In this document: positions 22,863-33,265 of the stretch, piece after piece
Numbering within the stretch: position 1 is the stretch's first letter
Layout: every line of letters begins with the position of its first letter
From: Microvelia longipes
Taxonomy: Eukaryota > Arthropoda > Insecta > Hemiptera > Veliidae
DNA length: 64,000 bases
Assembly: GCA_018340805.1 (NCBI GenBank)
Contig: JACMZG010001914.1
Span: 4,479,411-4,543,410 of the forward strand
Direction of reading: 5' to 3'
Position numbers and translations under genes: made by a program
The notes under the pieces: model-generated
Database searches by the model: none
Seen by the model: the letters and a program-made list of their open reading frames with translations, nothing else
What the model was told of the DNA's origin: nothing

Positions 22863-23566
22863 TAATAATTCTGGCGCGGTGGTCCGCATGTCGGGCGAAT
22901 TTCCTTTGATGCGTGTTTCCGTGCTTTTTATATAAGTTTACAACTACTAAATAAATAATTCCGGCGCGGTGGTCCGCTGTCGGGCGAATTTCATTTAGAA
23001 TACGTGTTTCCGTGCTAAACAACCATTTTCTTGCTTATGCAAGAACCATGCCCATTGCGTGGTTCCGGTTCATGCTTTAGAACCTAAGCAGTTACTCAAT
23101 TGTCAAGCACTGCTCGTAACTCATTTTGTCTGTATTTTCCAAAGGAAATGCGCATAACTATCCAGTTGGTTGCACAAAACTATGCCTCTAAAATTAGAAT
23201 TACGCTCTATTATTTGCACTATTTTAAAGCTTAGTTACTTATCTTTAAGCTTAGTCAGTTATCTATAAAGGTTTTAGCGCATTTCCTTTGGAAAATACAG
23301 ACAAAATGAGTTACGAGCAGTGCTTGACAATTGAGTAACTGCTTAGGTTCTAAAGCATGAACCGGAACACGCAATGGGCATGGTTCTTGCATAAGCAAGA
23401 AAATGGTTGTTTAGCACGGAAACACGTATTCTAAATGAAATTCGCCCGACAGCGGACCACCGCGCCGGAATTATTTATTTAGTAGTTGTAAACTTATATA
23501 AAAAGCACGGAAACACGCATCAAAGGAAATTCGCCCGACATGCGGACCACCGCGCCAGAATTATTT
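22863..23566. mobile_element. Foldback element with arms of about 290 bp
   Basis: Left arm 22863-23153 and right arm 23277-23566 are inverted copies with very few differences, around a 123-bp spacer. Each arm holds two tandem modules of about 95 bp (GCGCGGTGGTCCGC, GTCGGGCGAATTTC, GTGTTTCCGTGC) followed by a unique part (AAGCAGTTACTCAATTGTC). Single-arm relatives lie at 45317-45703 and 51996-52268. No coding capacity. Confidence 0.92.
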
Positions 23567-23604
23567 CCTAGTTGTAAACTTATATTAGGTAAAAAACGAT
23601 AAAA

Positions 23605-23700
23605 AATGATCGACCCTTCCAGGATGTGAACCCAGGTACCCTGAGTTTGAGTGGTTGTATTGACTCCGGACCACAGGCATTCATCTCAGGGGCCCAAAAT
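23605..23700 (-). repeat. tRNA-like repeat fragment
   Basis: The minus strand has GGGTTCACATCCTGG, a B-box-like T-arm. Similar text (TTGACTCCGG-CCAC ... CTCAG-GGCCC) occurs at 52278-52315. Confidence 0.4.
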
Positions 23701-24072
23701 ACATTGAAAACGACACCCTACTCGAAATTTATTTTTTATCGACCTAAATTTTGGTTTTCGGGAATTTAGAATGGTTTTTTTCGATTTTTTAGGTCACTTA
23801 TAGTGGTCGTATCGACTTCGGACCGGTTTCATTCGATTCAGCGTCTCAAAAAACATAAATATTGACCTTTTTTTGCGGCAAAAAAATATTAACCCTGAAT
23901 TTTGCCAATTTTTTGAAAATTTCGCTGACTCAGCAAACCGGGTTAATGACGTCACAAAAACCTGGTTTTTCAATAGGGTTCGTGTCCTCCCAAAGGTTGA
24001 TTTTTTACCAAGTTTGGTTAAAAAATATTAATCCGTTCGAAAGATAGAGTGTTTACAAGAAAGTGTCTAGAA

Positions 24073-24081
<9 letters not shown>

Positions 24082-24110
<29 letters not shown>

Positions 24111-24112
24111 AT

Positions 24113-24170
<58 letters not shown>

Positions 24171-24175
24171 ATATG
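24082..24175. repeat. TA microsatellite
   Basis: (TA)n of about 90 bp with AAT and ACAT slips. Confidence 0.95.
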
Positions 24176-24209
24176 TAAAGTTTCAAAAAAAGTATTTTTT
24201 CGTCATAAG

Positions 24210-24300
24210 GGACCTCTGAAACGGATTTGTGTCGTGGTCCGAGGTTCGAATTCCGCCATGACGCCTATCCCATTAGGCGAATTTTCAAAGGAAATTCGCT
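24210..24300 (+). repeat. tRNA-like repeat fragment (shared with 52365-52460)
   Basis: GGTCCGAGGTTCGAATTCC carries a B-box consensus. It is followed by GCCATGACGCCTATCCCATT and the AAAGGAAATTCGCTAAAA terminus that is also seen in the foldback family. Confidence 0.6.
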
Positions 24301-24469
24301 AAAAGGAGATGAAGGAAAAGGAATGTAGAGGGAGGAAGAGGAAGGGAGAAAACTAGAAAGAAATTATAGAACAAAATCAATACATGAAATAATTTTTTAA
24401 ACAGGAACGCTATGGCTCCGTATCATAGCGTTGACAAATCGTGCCATCGACAAATAATTTGAGTTTGTC

Positions 24470-24660
24470 GACGGAATGATTTGTCGACCAAACGAATCGG
24501 GTTGTTGCGTCGACAAATTATTGTGTCAATAAGTTATTTTTCGACGAAACAATTTGTCGAAGGAATGATATGTAGTCGCAACAACCCGGTTCTTACCGTC
24601 GACAAATCGTTGCGTCGACAAAGCATTACGAAATCATTTGTCGACGAAACGAAATCACAC
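24470..24660. repeat. Cluster of TTTGTCGAC palindromic motifs
   Basis: GTCGAC occurs six times in under 200 bp, with further one-base variants, mostly as TTTGTCGAC or GTCGACAAA. GGTTGTTGCGTCGACAAA-like words also occur in inverse orientation (TAGTCGCAACAACCCGG). Confidence 0.75.
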
Positions 24661-24679
24661 CGAAACTATGCGGATAACT

Positions 24680-25904
24680 ATCGGGAGCAAAAAATTCAGC
24701 TGAATAAAATTATTTGAAGTAGCTTATGAAATTATAATAATAGTATTATAATTAAAGCCTGTAAGGCTTAAAAGGCTGCATTCTATTGGTAAAATTTTCT
24801 TCTCTAATGACGTCACTAATCCTCATTTATCACGCATTACACTATCCATCTATTCCTCACTTCAAATATTCAACACTAAATTTATATTGTTTTCTATTAC
24901 CTTTACATACATGCATTCTCAAAATTAAAATCCCTATTCTCTCGAGCTTGTTTTGAAAGACATGATTCAGCGAAGAGAAATTTAATATAGAAAATTAGAC
25001 CTGCTTTACAAAGTCTTGTGTTTCCTTAACACTTTCATATCCTTATTTATACATTGTTATATTGCTTATACAATGTTTCCAGCTAGATAGCTAACATAAA
25101 ATACATCCACATCTACAAATCTTTTTAATTTATCTTATTTTCTATTATTATCCTTCAAATTTTCGATGTTAGGAACCTTTTATATAAAACGTTATAATTA
25201 CGTAGTTAAAGTGAAATATGTATTTTCAGTTAATTTATCTTCTAATAAAATTTCTTCTTAAAAATCTTAACATTTAATAAAACAAGCGGCAAAACATAGA
25301 ACGATAGGTGGTAAAATAATAGATGAATATAAAATTGCTGTTTAAGTTAGCGTGTTTACAAGGAAAGTGTACTTTAAATATCTAAAACTAGAACTGAGCC
25401 AGCTACGGATATTGTCCAGGCGTGTTTCTATTCAGAAAAGTTTTTAAACATCATTTAACACCTTTTATCTACTCCTTGTATTGTAAGTTCTACTTACAGT
25501 CTTGTTATCTCACACTGTAAATGTACTTTTACTCCCTAGGGAGGAAAAGTGAAAGTGTTGCCAACTTGACAGAATTTTTTAGTAAACTTTTTTGGAATTT
25601 TAGGAAATTTTTAGGATTTTTTTTGGTGTTATGTTGGTACTAAGGGTAGAATACACAATATACACACGCTAATGTTAAAATTACAAATATAGTATTACAC
25701 ATTATTCTATTGACAGCTTACAATAAAATAATGTGAAGATAGTGGCTTTATTCTCTCTTAATCAGAGTAATTGACATGGTAAGAATAAACTAAACTAACA
25801 CAATAACAATTAAGGAGCTGAAGAATATATTAATAGTTGTTAGTATTAGTTCTCTAGTCGTAGATAAAATTTAATATGCAACAAGGGATAGCTCTCGTAT
25901 TATC
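24680..25904. other. AT-rich intergenic stretch
   Basis: No gene recognised. A small palindrome is centred on CTCCCTAGGGAGG near 25540. Confidence 0.5.
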
Positions 25905-26055
25905 TCCCTCGTCAAGCCTCGGGAGCCAAAATGTTAGTTAACTCCCTCGGCCTCGGGAGCTAACTAGTTTATCTCCCTCGGCCTGCCGGCCTCGTGAGCT
26001 AATGAAGTTTCCTCCTTCGGCGCTGCCTTGGGACGAAACTTTAACTTGAGCTGTA
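25905..26055. other. GC-rich repeated hairpin patch
   Basis: CTCCCTCGGCCTCGGGAGCTAA is repeated about three times with variation (25918-25935, 25951-25970, 25973-26002). GGGAG pairs with CTCCC around CGGCCT-type loops. It is compositionally unlike the flanks and resembles the patch at 33110-33265. Confidence 0.65.
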
Positions 26056-26171
26056 AAACTTACTTTCATCCCTTGTTGCATAAATAACTATTTTTTTCAA
26101 AACAAACATTTTTTGAGATTTTTTTTGCTATCCTATTTCCTTAAAAAAGAAAAAGCATTGCATAATCAAAA

Positions 26172-26475
26172 TATCGGGTACAGGGTACCTCGGAACTTTT
26201 TCTCCTTACATCAGATTCGCTACCCTCATCCTCCCAGTTTCGGACTCGCTTCGCGTATATAGTATAAATAGATATTATAAAGAGTATTAATAGATAGTAA
26301 AAAGATTAGTTTCATTTTCAGGAGCCACCTATCCAAGCACTGACCACGCTCGATAGTGCTTAACTTTTATGACCCACAGAAAAATCATGAATATACTTGT
26401 CATATTAAAACGAAACATGGTGTACTTATTTATTATTACGTAAAAGTACATACTTATAATTTTAAGATAATTGGA
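26172..26475 (-). repeat. 5S-containing repeat family, 3' half, inverted
   Basis: On the minus strand the order is the lead-in CTGTGGGTCATAAAAG, then a 5S-like segment (complement of about 26320-26376, with TTAAGCACTATCGAGCGTGG), then the family tail ending in CGAGGTACCCTGTACCC. It is head-to-head with the plus-strand copy that begins at 26490. Confidence 0.75.
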
Positions 26476-26489
26476 TTATTTTCTGATTT

Positions 26490-27290
26490 TTACTTTGCCT
26501 CATTTATACCGTAGGTATATAGGAAAAGTATTGTGTTTGCAAGAAATCCGAAACCGGGATGAAACCAGAATTATCCGTTAAAGGCGGTTTTAAGGCCTCC
26601 TGAGTGATTTTCTCAAAGTTGTCTGTCTTTATGTGTGTGTGTGTGTGTCAGTTATTATCGTAGCGCCTAGTGTATTTATCCTTGAGAGTTGAAACATTGT
26701 ACAAAAATTCAGACAACCGCTGTAGATGTGCTATTCGAAAAATATTTTTTTATAACGTCATTAACTAGCAATAATGACTCAGCGATAATTTCGAAAAATC
26801 ATAAATCGCGGAAAAATGATGACGCATGTGACTATGTATAAGACTAACATACTTGCTAAGTTTCATAATGTTATCAGCATTAGTTCAACTTTTATTGAAT
26901 GACTTGTCTACGTTTTTTTTAAAAAATTATTAAAACCTAGGAAATAGTCTAACATAGTTAAAATTAAGTACAAGTTTATACTATTACTTAATAAATAAGT
27001 GTACTAAGTTTGGTTTTAATACGACAAGTATGTCTATGATTTTTGTTGGATCATAAGAATTAAGACGCATTGAGCGTGTTCAGTGCTGAATGGGTGACCA
27101 GTGACCACTGAGAATGATACGGATGTATTTACTATCTAAAGATGACCTATGTGAGACTGAAGGCTTGTTGCTGTAAAAATTTGGCGAACTGTAAATCTGA
27201 GGACGAGCGAAGCGATTCCGAAGCAGGAAGGATGAGCGTAGCGAATCTGATGTAATGAGTAAAAGTTACGAGGTACCCCGTACTCTATTT
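26490..27290 (+). repeat. 5S-containing repeat family, copy B
   Basis: It starts with TTTATACCGTAGGTATATAG and continues through GAAACCGGGATGAAACC, a GTGT microsatellite and ATAATGACTCAGCGATAA. The 5S-like segment is at 27049-27115 (GATCATAAGAATTAAGACGC, TGGGTGACC). The tail is GAGGACGAGCGAAGCGA ... GAGGTACCCCGTACTC. Confidence 0.85.
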
Positions 27291-27871
27291 TTTACAATTT
27301 TTTAAAAAACGTATACAAAAATAAATATGCAATTTCAGCATGTCTTTAACACTTTAGCCTAAAATTCATTATTATATGCCTTTGTATTTTACTTTTTGTA
27401 AATATTATAAGCTCGGTATAAAAAAATCAAAATCATTTACTGTAATTAACAAGAATTTAAGTTTTTCTAAGAAAATTGGAATAACGTAAGTGAGTAATGA
27501 ATTACCTTTATCGAAGTTTTGGCGAAAATTATGGAACTCACCTAGAACAGAAATAAAGAAATTAATAATATTGGAGAAATTGATTAAAAAGGGGTAAAGG
27601 AACTTGTTGTTTTCATGTCAGGAAAAAATTTAAACTCACTCCACTTGTCTTTAAAAAGTTGTGACTACTCAAAGCTTGCTATAAGTAATATCTAAGATTA
27701 TTTGATTATTTCAATGCTCAAATTTAATTGATTGTTTCATTAGAAAAGTTAGGACACAGTATATATGGACACGCCCACATTCCCGCATGTCCAAGGGGAG
27801 TTGTGACGTAGCTTGGAGACCTAAAAATCTATATGTTATAAAATCAAACTATTATTTCACCTATGGCATAT
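27291..27871. other. AT-rich intergenic stretch
   Basis: No gene or clear repeat recognised. Confidence 0.5.
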
Positions 27872-28366
27872 CACACGGCTAAAATCAGTTGACAGTGCGC
27901 CAAAAATCTGTGAAAGAAAGAATTCTATTGGTTCATATCGACCACACCCCTTCCCCGACCACCTAATGCCAAAACATCGGTACAAAAAATTACTTTTTTC
28001 GTAAATAAAATCATAAAAAGGCACTGGTTTTAAAAATTTGAATCCTCACGTCACTTTTTCTTCCTCATTTTGCATTACGTAATTGACAACTTTAACTCCA
28101 CTTAATTCATACATTTGAACAAAGTTAAAGCAACAATTAATTGGTAAATTTATAAGATACAACAGTTTATACTTAAAAATAAAATAAATAATTCTTAAAA
28201 ATAAAAAATACGATATAAAATCATATCAAATGATAGAACTCAAAACATAACCTGACTTACAGAATAGGGATTTTTTTGTTACTCAAAAAAAGGGATGTTT
28301 TTTAAAAATAAATGGGGTTGAAAACATTGAGATTTTGGCGGGCTGTCAAATGATTTTAGCCGTGTG
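27872..28366. mobile_element. TIR element (MITE-like)
   Basis: CACACGGCTAAAATCA ... GCGCCAAAAATCT (27872-27909) is matched inversely by AGATTTTGGCGGGC ... TGATTTTAGCCGTGTG (28331-28366). The interior is AT-rich and non-coding. A solo end lies at 5530. Confidence 0.75.
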
Positions 28367-28603
28367 ATTTACTATCGATTTAACATCGATTTTCACCAAA
28401 TCAATTTTCGAATTTCCCAAACATATTCTAATAGTTTAGTGAAGTGTAGTGAGCAAGGCGAGTCCGAAGTTATTAGGAAAATTAGGAAAATTATTAAGAA
28501 AATAACTAAGGGAAATAACCTCACCCGATTTTTTGAAATACAATAAATACCTTTACAATAATCGAAGATCAGCTACCGTCGATACTTGCTGTTGGATATA
28601 AAT

Positions 28604-28646
28604 ATCCCTGGACCGGTTTCGGCATAACGCCATCATCAGCAGGCGG
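28604..28646 (-). ncRNA. Hammerhead-ribozyme-like motif, mirror copy in the left arm
   Basis: The same core on the minus strand: CTGATGA is the complement of 28633-28639, GAAA the complement of 28617-28620. It is identical in stems to the + strand copy because the arms are inverted duplicates. Confidence 0.55.
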
Positions 28647-28787
28647 GGCAACACTCGAGCTCTCAACTAATAAAGTTAAATCAGTGATTAACTTCTAGTC
28701 TCAATGAGCACGACGAGCCCTCTGAAGATTACTTTATTAGTAGAGCCCTCTGATTTAACTTTATTAGTTGAGAGCTCGAGTGTTGCC

Positions 28788-28830
28788 CCGCCTGCTGATG
28801 ATGGCGTTATGCCGAAACCGGTCCAGGGAT
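28788..28830 (+). ncRNA. Hammerhead-ribozyme-like motif
   Basis: CTGATGA at 28795-28801 is followed by a stem-loop GGC-GTTAT-GCC (28803-28813) with one extra T before it. GAAA is at 28814-28817. A minimal stem III (A-C / G-T around CG) leads to TC at 28822-28823, the predicted cleavage position. Stem I pairs CCTG (28791-28794) with CAGG (28824-28827). This matches the minimal type I hammerheads known from Penelope-like elements. Catalytic activity is not established; the extra T is unusual. Confidence 0.6.
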
Positions 28831-28866
28831 ATTTATATCCAACAGCAAGTATCGACGGTAGCTGAT

Positions 28867-29495
28867 TCTTCGATTGCTTCTTCAACTTGCGGTAAATATA
28901 ACCTTTTTAACCTTTACAATAAATGAAATATCTATGAAAATTAAAACATTTTTATCCAAAGTCTGCGTTGTCATTTTAAGATATTACAATTTGTTTCTTG
29001 CGTGAGTCTATAATTAATTATCTAAGATGTAAAAGTTTATAAATGTTCTTCTAAATAAATTTCAAATGAAACCGCTTCGCAAAGTCAGGTAGGAGAGATA
29101 AACCTTTACAGAAAGAAAACGACAAAAATCTATATTTAGAGCTTTCCTCGAGTTTTCCTCTTCAAGTCAAGCTGCTATTCTAACAACCTTTTTTCTCTTA
29201 AAATAATATTTTTATTTAAATTTAAGAAATGTTTTTATACTTATTTTAAAGAAAGGTTTTTTTTTATTCAGCTGAATGGCTGAGATCTTTCTGCTTTCAA
29301 GTACGTTGAATATTTTCTTCTTTTATAAAATATGATTTTCCTTTTTTAATTTTCATTTTTCTTAAATGTCATTTGTTGTATTTTAAACGTCCTTTTGAAA
29401 TAATATCAAATTGTATGGATACTTTAAAAATATTTTTATTTATTACTTTTCCTTCTTTGTACCGTAGTTTTATACCTAGGGAAAGTTTATTTTTT
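28867..29495. other. AT-rich intergenic stretch
   Basis: Nothing recognised. Confidence 0.5.
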
Positions 29496-29725
29496 GCTTC
29501 TGCCTCCGTGGCCGTGATGGTATAATCACTCGATTTCTACACCGGAGGACCGGGGTTCACAGCCCGGGCTATGCTCTAAGTTTAAATGAATAATATTTTT
29601 AGTAAAACGATTTCACCAACATTAATTAATACCTGGAGAGTAGTGGAGGCAACCCACCTAAAATGGTTCCAGCAAGGCCAAAGAGACTATTAATGGGAGG
29701 GAGTATACCACAGCTCTTTTCATTC
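29496..29725 (+). repeat. tRNA-derived SINE (family 1)
   Basis: The head CTCCGTGGCCGTGATGGTA is an A-box-like D-arm and GGGGTTCACAGCCC (29551-29564) a B box. The body CGATTTCACCAACATTAATT and the block CCCACCTAAAATGGTTCC are shared with the copy at 46284. It lacks the final GGGCCGAAAGGCCC tail seen in other copies. Confidence 0.75.
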
Positions 29726-30149
29726 CTTGGGTAGCTAGGTGCCATAACTGTACATTGGTGACGTCATTTTTTTTTATTTTTCATAATAATTACAATTTCA
29801 CGTAATTATAACATTATTTTTCGACTATTTTGTTTTAAATAAAAAAATTAAATTTAAAATAAATTGTAATTATTATCTATTACATGTATTCTTTAATTGT
29901 CTGTGTTGAATAAATCGGTTTAATGTAGCATCACTGAAAAATGTCCGCCGTTAGTAGAGTGCGAGCTACAGTAGGGGTTGTAGAGGGGTGGGGAGTATCT
30001 AGTCTCTCTGTAGGGAGACTCTAGTAGGGGTAAGTACAGTTATGCCACCAAGTGGAAGCTGTCTCACTTCCAGACTCCTCATCACTGTGCTATTCTGTCA
30101 GTGTACTACCACGGAGTACTTAGAACTCCGTGGACCAGAGACTAATAGT
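29726..30149. other. Intergenic stretch
   Basis: AT-rich to about 29930, then a G-rich SINE-like block (GTAGGGGTTGTAGAGGGGTG, small CTAGTCTCTCTGTAGGGAGACTCTAG palindrome near 30000-30025) of unknown family. Confidence 0.4.
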
Positions 30150-30235
30150 CTCTGGTACTACCTCTAAGTATTAGTCTCTTTGAGCAAGGCGAATGCCCTG
30201 ATGGGCCGAAAGGCCCAGAAACGGACCATGTATTT
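30150..30235 (+). repeat. SINE 3' tail fragment (family 1)
   Basis: GAGCAAGGCGAATGCCCTGA followed by the GGGCCGAAAGGCCC hairpin and AAACGG matches the tail of the SINE at 46284. Confidence 0.6.
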
Positions 30236-30884
30236 AAGTTTTTATATTTTTTGCACAATAAATTTAAAAATGGAATTTTACCTAATAGGTACATTTTAGG
30301 TGTTTTCAAAAGTGGTAATGGCCAATAGTTTGTGCGTGTATGTATGTCTGTTAGCATTGTAGCTCTTAGTGTTTTTATGCTATAAAATGAAAACCAGATA
30401 CAGAAATTTAATTTTAAGACTAATTAGTCGCCACAAAAAAAATGTATGACGTTATTACCAAGCTTTTGGTTTTTACAGCTGTAAATTATACTTGTATACA
30501 GATATATTTCCAATATATTGGTTATAAATCACACTCTTAATCGTAAGAGGCAACTATTGACAAAATATTTCATACTTTCATAAGCGAATTTTTATGAGGA
30601 AATAAAGCTTTTATGGGAGTGGGGGAGGGGGGTCCTCACTCCTGTTACTCAAACATACTGATGTATTGCCACAATGTTAAGGGTTTCTCAGGAAAAAGTT
30701 TTAAAAAGAGTTAAATAAATTCCCTTGAATATATAATAAATTGAATTCGATTAAAAAGTTAGAATATAAATATATTGTAATAATGTTGTCAATCTATTTT
30801 TTAATTTATTAGTATCTAAAAATACAAAATTGTATTTTTTCATAGAATTTAAAAGATCTTTAACTTATAAATATTGACAGTAGA
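30236..30884. other. AT-rich intergenic stretch
   Basis: Nothing recognised. Confidence 0.5.
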
Positions 30885-31155
30885 TAGTAATAGTAAGTAG
30901 GGAGAGGTGATAGATCACCTAGCAAGTAGGCCACGTCGTTGGGCCCTTTTTGCTGACTCCCTTAGATAGAAAATAGAGTTCTAACTTACGAGTCTTAGTG
31001 CAAGCATTTTGCGTCTAATCCACAGAAGAGCCGTGACTTTACTATGAGTTTGTATAGCTTTCACTAGAAACAACACGTGCCCTACTGCAAGACCAAGCTT
31101 TCCTACTCTCGAAACCATAAGACAGAAACATGTATATATATATATATATATATTA

Positions 31156-31205
<50 letters not shown>

Positions 31206-31350
31206 TATATAAACTACTATGGAAGGTCCTAAAGAATGCCTAAACCCTGGTTCATTTAAGGTTAGAGATCTTTTACGAGTACCTGACATCGCACAGGCTC
31301 GGACTGGCTTAACCTCCTTTGGCAGGCGCACGTGCTAACCAATGCATAAG
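30885..31350. repeat. Dispersed repeat of about 480 bp, copy 2, with TA expansion
   Basis: Collinear with 2755-3235 from TAGATCACCTAGCAAG to GAGTACCTGACATCGCACAG. At the spot where copy 1 has ACATATATATTTAACATA this copy has about 70 bp of TA repeat (31133-31203). Confidence 0.8.
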
Positions 31351-31469
31351 TCCAAAATGGCCAGGAAAAAATCCGATACACCCAGACCTGATATTTTTAT
31401 AACTTTATTGTCAAAGACCGCTATGACGTTTTACTCCAAAAAATCATATTAGCAAACCATGTACTTAAT

Positions 31470-31503
31470 ACATATATATATATATATATATATAATATAT
31501 TAT

Positions 31504-31538
<35 letters not shown>

Positions 31539-31550
31539 ATATATATATTC
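31470..31550. repeat. TA microsatellite
   Basis: (TA)n with AAT/TTA slips. Confidence 0.95.
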
Positions 31551-31569
31551 TACAATTTTATTTTATTTT

Positions 31570-31615
31570 TTGGTACTGATGATGACCTCGCTGTAGGTAG
31601 AAAGCTCTCTTTGAT
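31570..31615 (+). ncRNA. Degenerate hammerhead-like motif
   Basis: CTGATGA (31576-31582), then ACCT ... AGGT pairing, GAAA (31600-31603), a possible minimal stem III (AG-CT-CT) and TC. Stem I pairing is poor, so this is probably a decayed copy. Confidence 0.3.
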
Positions 31616-31917
31616 ATTACATTTTATTAGTAAAGAGACTCTTTCTCTTCGCTTCGCCGTTTTTATAACTCTACTGGAACTATTTTTTTTATAAAATAAC
31701 AATGTCAGTTAAAGAAGCAAAAGAAAGAAAAACAGTAAAAATGATAAGGGTTCGGGACTGAGATAAGGAAAGATGGTCCTAATTTCAGTTCCAACACAAA
31801 CTAAATATTTATTTTTACTGCAAAACCCTTGGAAAATTTGTAGAAGTATCGAGTTTTTGTTAAAGGATATTCGCCTTAAGGTGTGGGTCTTGTTTAGAGC
31901 AAGCTTTATTTTGTTTA

Positions 31918-31959
31918 TATACATATATATATATTATTATATATATATATATTATTATT

Positions 31960-32003
<44 letters not shown>
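31918..32003. repeat. TA microsatellite
   Basis: (TA)n with ATTATT interruptions. Confidence 0.95.
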
Positions 32004-32007
<4 letters not shown>

Positions 32008-32059
32008 CAAGGCCCATATTTAAAGACATTTTGCTTAAGGAGCCCTAAAAGAAAATAAT

Positions 32060-32590
32060 AGGTTTACAGATTGGGTGTAGAGTTTAGGTCTCCTAAGGGT
32101 TCCATAGGAGCCTTAAGGAAAGTTTAGGTATACAGTTTAGGTAAGAAAAATGTTAGGTCTCCTTAAGGAGCCCTTGAGGAACGTTTAGGTTAAAAGGTGG
32201 AGCTTAAGGAAGTTTAGGTGTTAGGTAAGAAAATAAGGAGCCCTTGTTAGGAGGTCTCCTTAAGGGTTCCATAAGGAGCCCTTAAGGAAAAGTTTAGGTA
32301 TACAGTTTAGGTAAGAAAAATGTTAGGTCTCCTTAAGGAGCCCTTGAGGAAAATGTTAGGTTTACAGTTTAGGTAAGTAATGTTAGGTCTCCTTAGGGTT
32401 CCATAAGGAGCCCAGGAAAATTTTAGGTATTCAGTTTAGGTAAGAAAAATGTTAGGTCTCCTTAAGGAGCCCTTGAGGAAAATGTTAGGTTTACAGTTTA
32501 GGTAAGATAAATGTTAGGTCCTCAAGGGTTCCATTAGGAGCCCTTGAGGAAAATGTTAGGTTCTATACTGTAAACCTAACATTTAAGGTA
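32060..32590. repeat. Minisatellite rich in GTTTAGGT and CCTTAAGGAGCCC
   Basis: Units of about 60-120 bp combine GTTAGGTCTCCTTAAGGAGC, CCTTGAGGAAAATGTTAGG and TACAGTTTAGGTAAGAAAA. They vary in length and some parts are skipped. It directly follows a TA tract. Confidence 0.85.
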
Positions 32591-33109
32591 TTAATGTCCA
32601 TTCACCAAAAGTGTTTTAATACGTGTGATATAATAGCCTGTCTATTCCGGTCTTTTCCTTCTTCTATTTTTAACACACAACTTGAACCCTTTCCTAGAGA
32701 TAGTTTGCTGTTTAAATTTTCTTAGTCCAACAAGCCGGATCCTATATTAATTAATTTTTGTTAATATCATTCATTTTAAACTATCCATATTATTTTTGTT
32801 TGTTTTAAACTATCATTGTCAATTTATACCTCTATTATCTCACGCATTATACAAATATATTGTCATTTTATATACATGGAAAACTAATTGCAGTTTCATG
32901 TTAAAGTTAATTTTGGTAAAAACCACTCCAGCAGGACTCACTAGGGAAATTATTTCATTTCTCTCTTTATTACTTGAGGGTACTTCATTAAATATTATTT
33001 TTACATCTTGACAAAATGACGAAAAAACCACGATCAAATTTCTTTAAGCGACTGATATATAGTATATTATGCTACTAGGCAGCAAAATGGATTTTGCAGA
33101 CGAGTTTAT
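32591..33109. other. AT-rich intergenic stretch
   Basis: Nothing recognised. Confidence 0.5.
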
Positions 33110-33265
33110 AAATTTGCCCCCGAGCCAAAGGCGAGGGCGGGCTATGGAAATTACCTGCAGAGGCGTAAGCGAGGCAGGTAATTAACCCATTTGACAGACG
33201 AGGCGAAGCCGAGGCTGGCAAATGGCGAATTACTTGCAGAGGCGTAAGCCGAGGCAGGTAATTAA
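33110..33265. other. GC-rich hairpin patch with GAGGCGTAAGC words
   Basis: Three successive imperfect hairpins: TTACCTGC ... GCAGGTAA (33151-33181), CATTTG ... CAAATG with inner GGCGAAGCC (33188-33224), and TTACTTGC ... GCAGGTAA (33230-33261). The first and third are near copies. The vocabulary (GAGGCGAAGCC, GCGTAAGC) recalls the cluster at 6858-7100. Confidence 0.7.

Larger units (their letters stand above)
28568..28866. mobile_element. Foldback with 117-bp arms and a hammerhead-like core
   Basis: Left arm 28568-28684 and right arm 28750-28866 are essentially perfect inverted copies around a 65-bp spacer. The arms contain CCTGCTGATGATGGC ... GCCGAAACCGGTCCAGG, see the ncRNA entries. The spacer repeats parts of the arm (TTTATTAGT...AGAGCCCTCTGA). 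It probably derives from a Penelope-like retroelement terminus in inverted arrangement (inference). Confidence 0.85.

Noticed and set aside
22863..23566. CRISPR array, because of repeated modules
   Set aside because: Modules are contiguous tandem repeats inside an inverted repeat, without unique equal-length spacers, in eukaryotic sequence.
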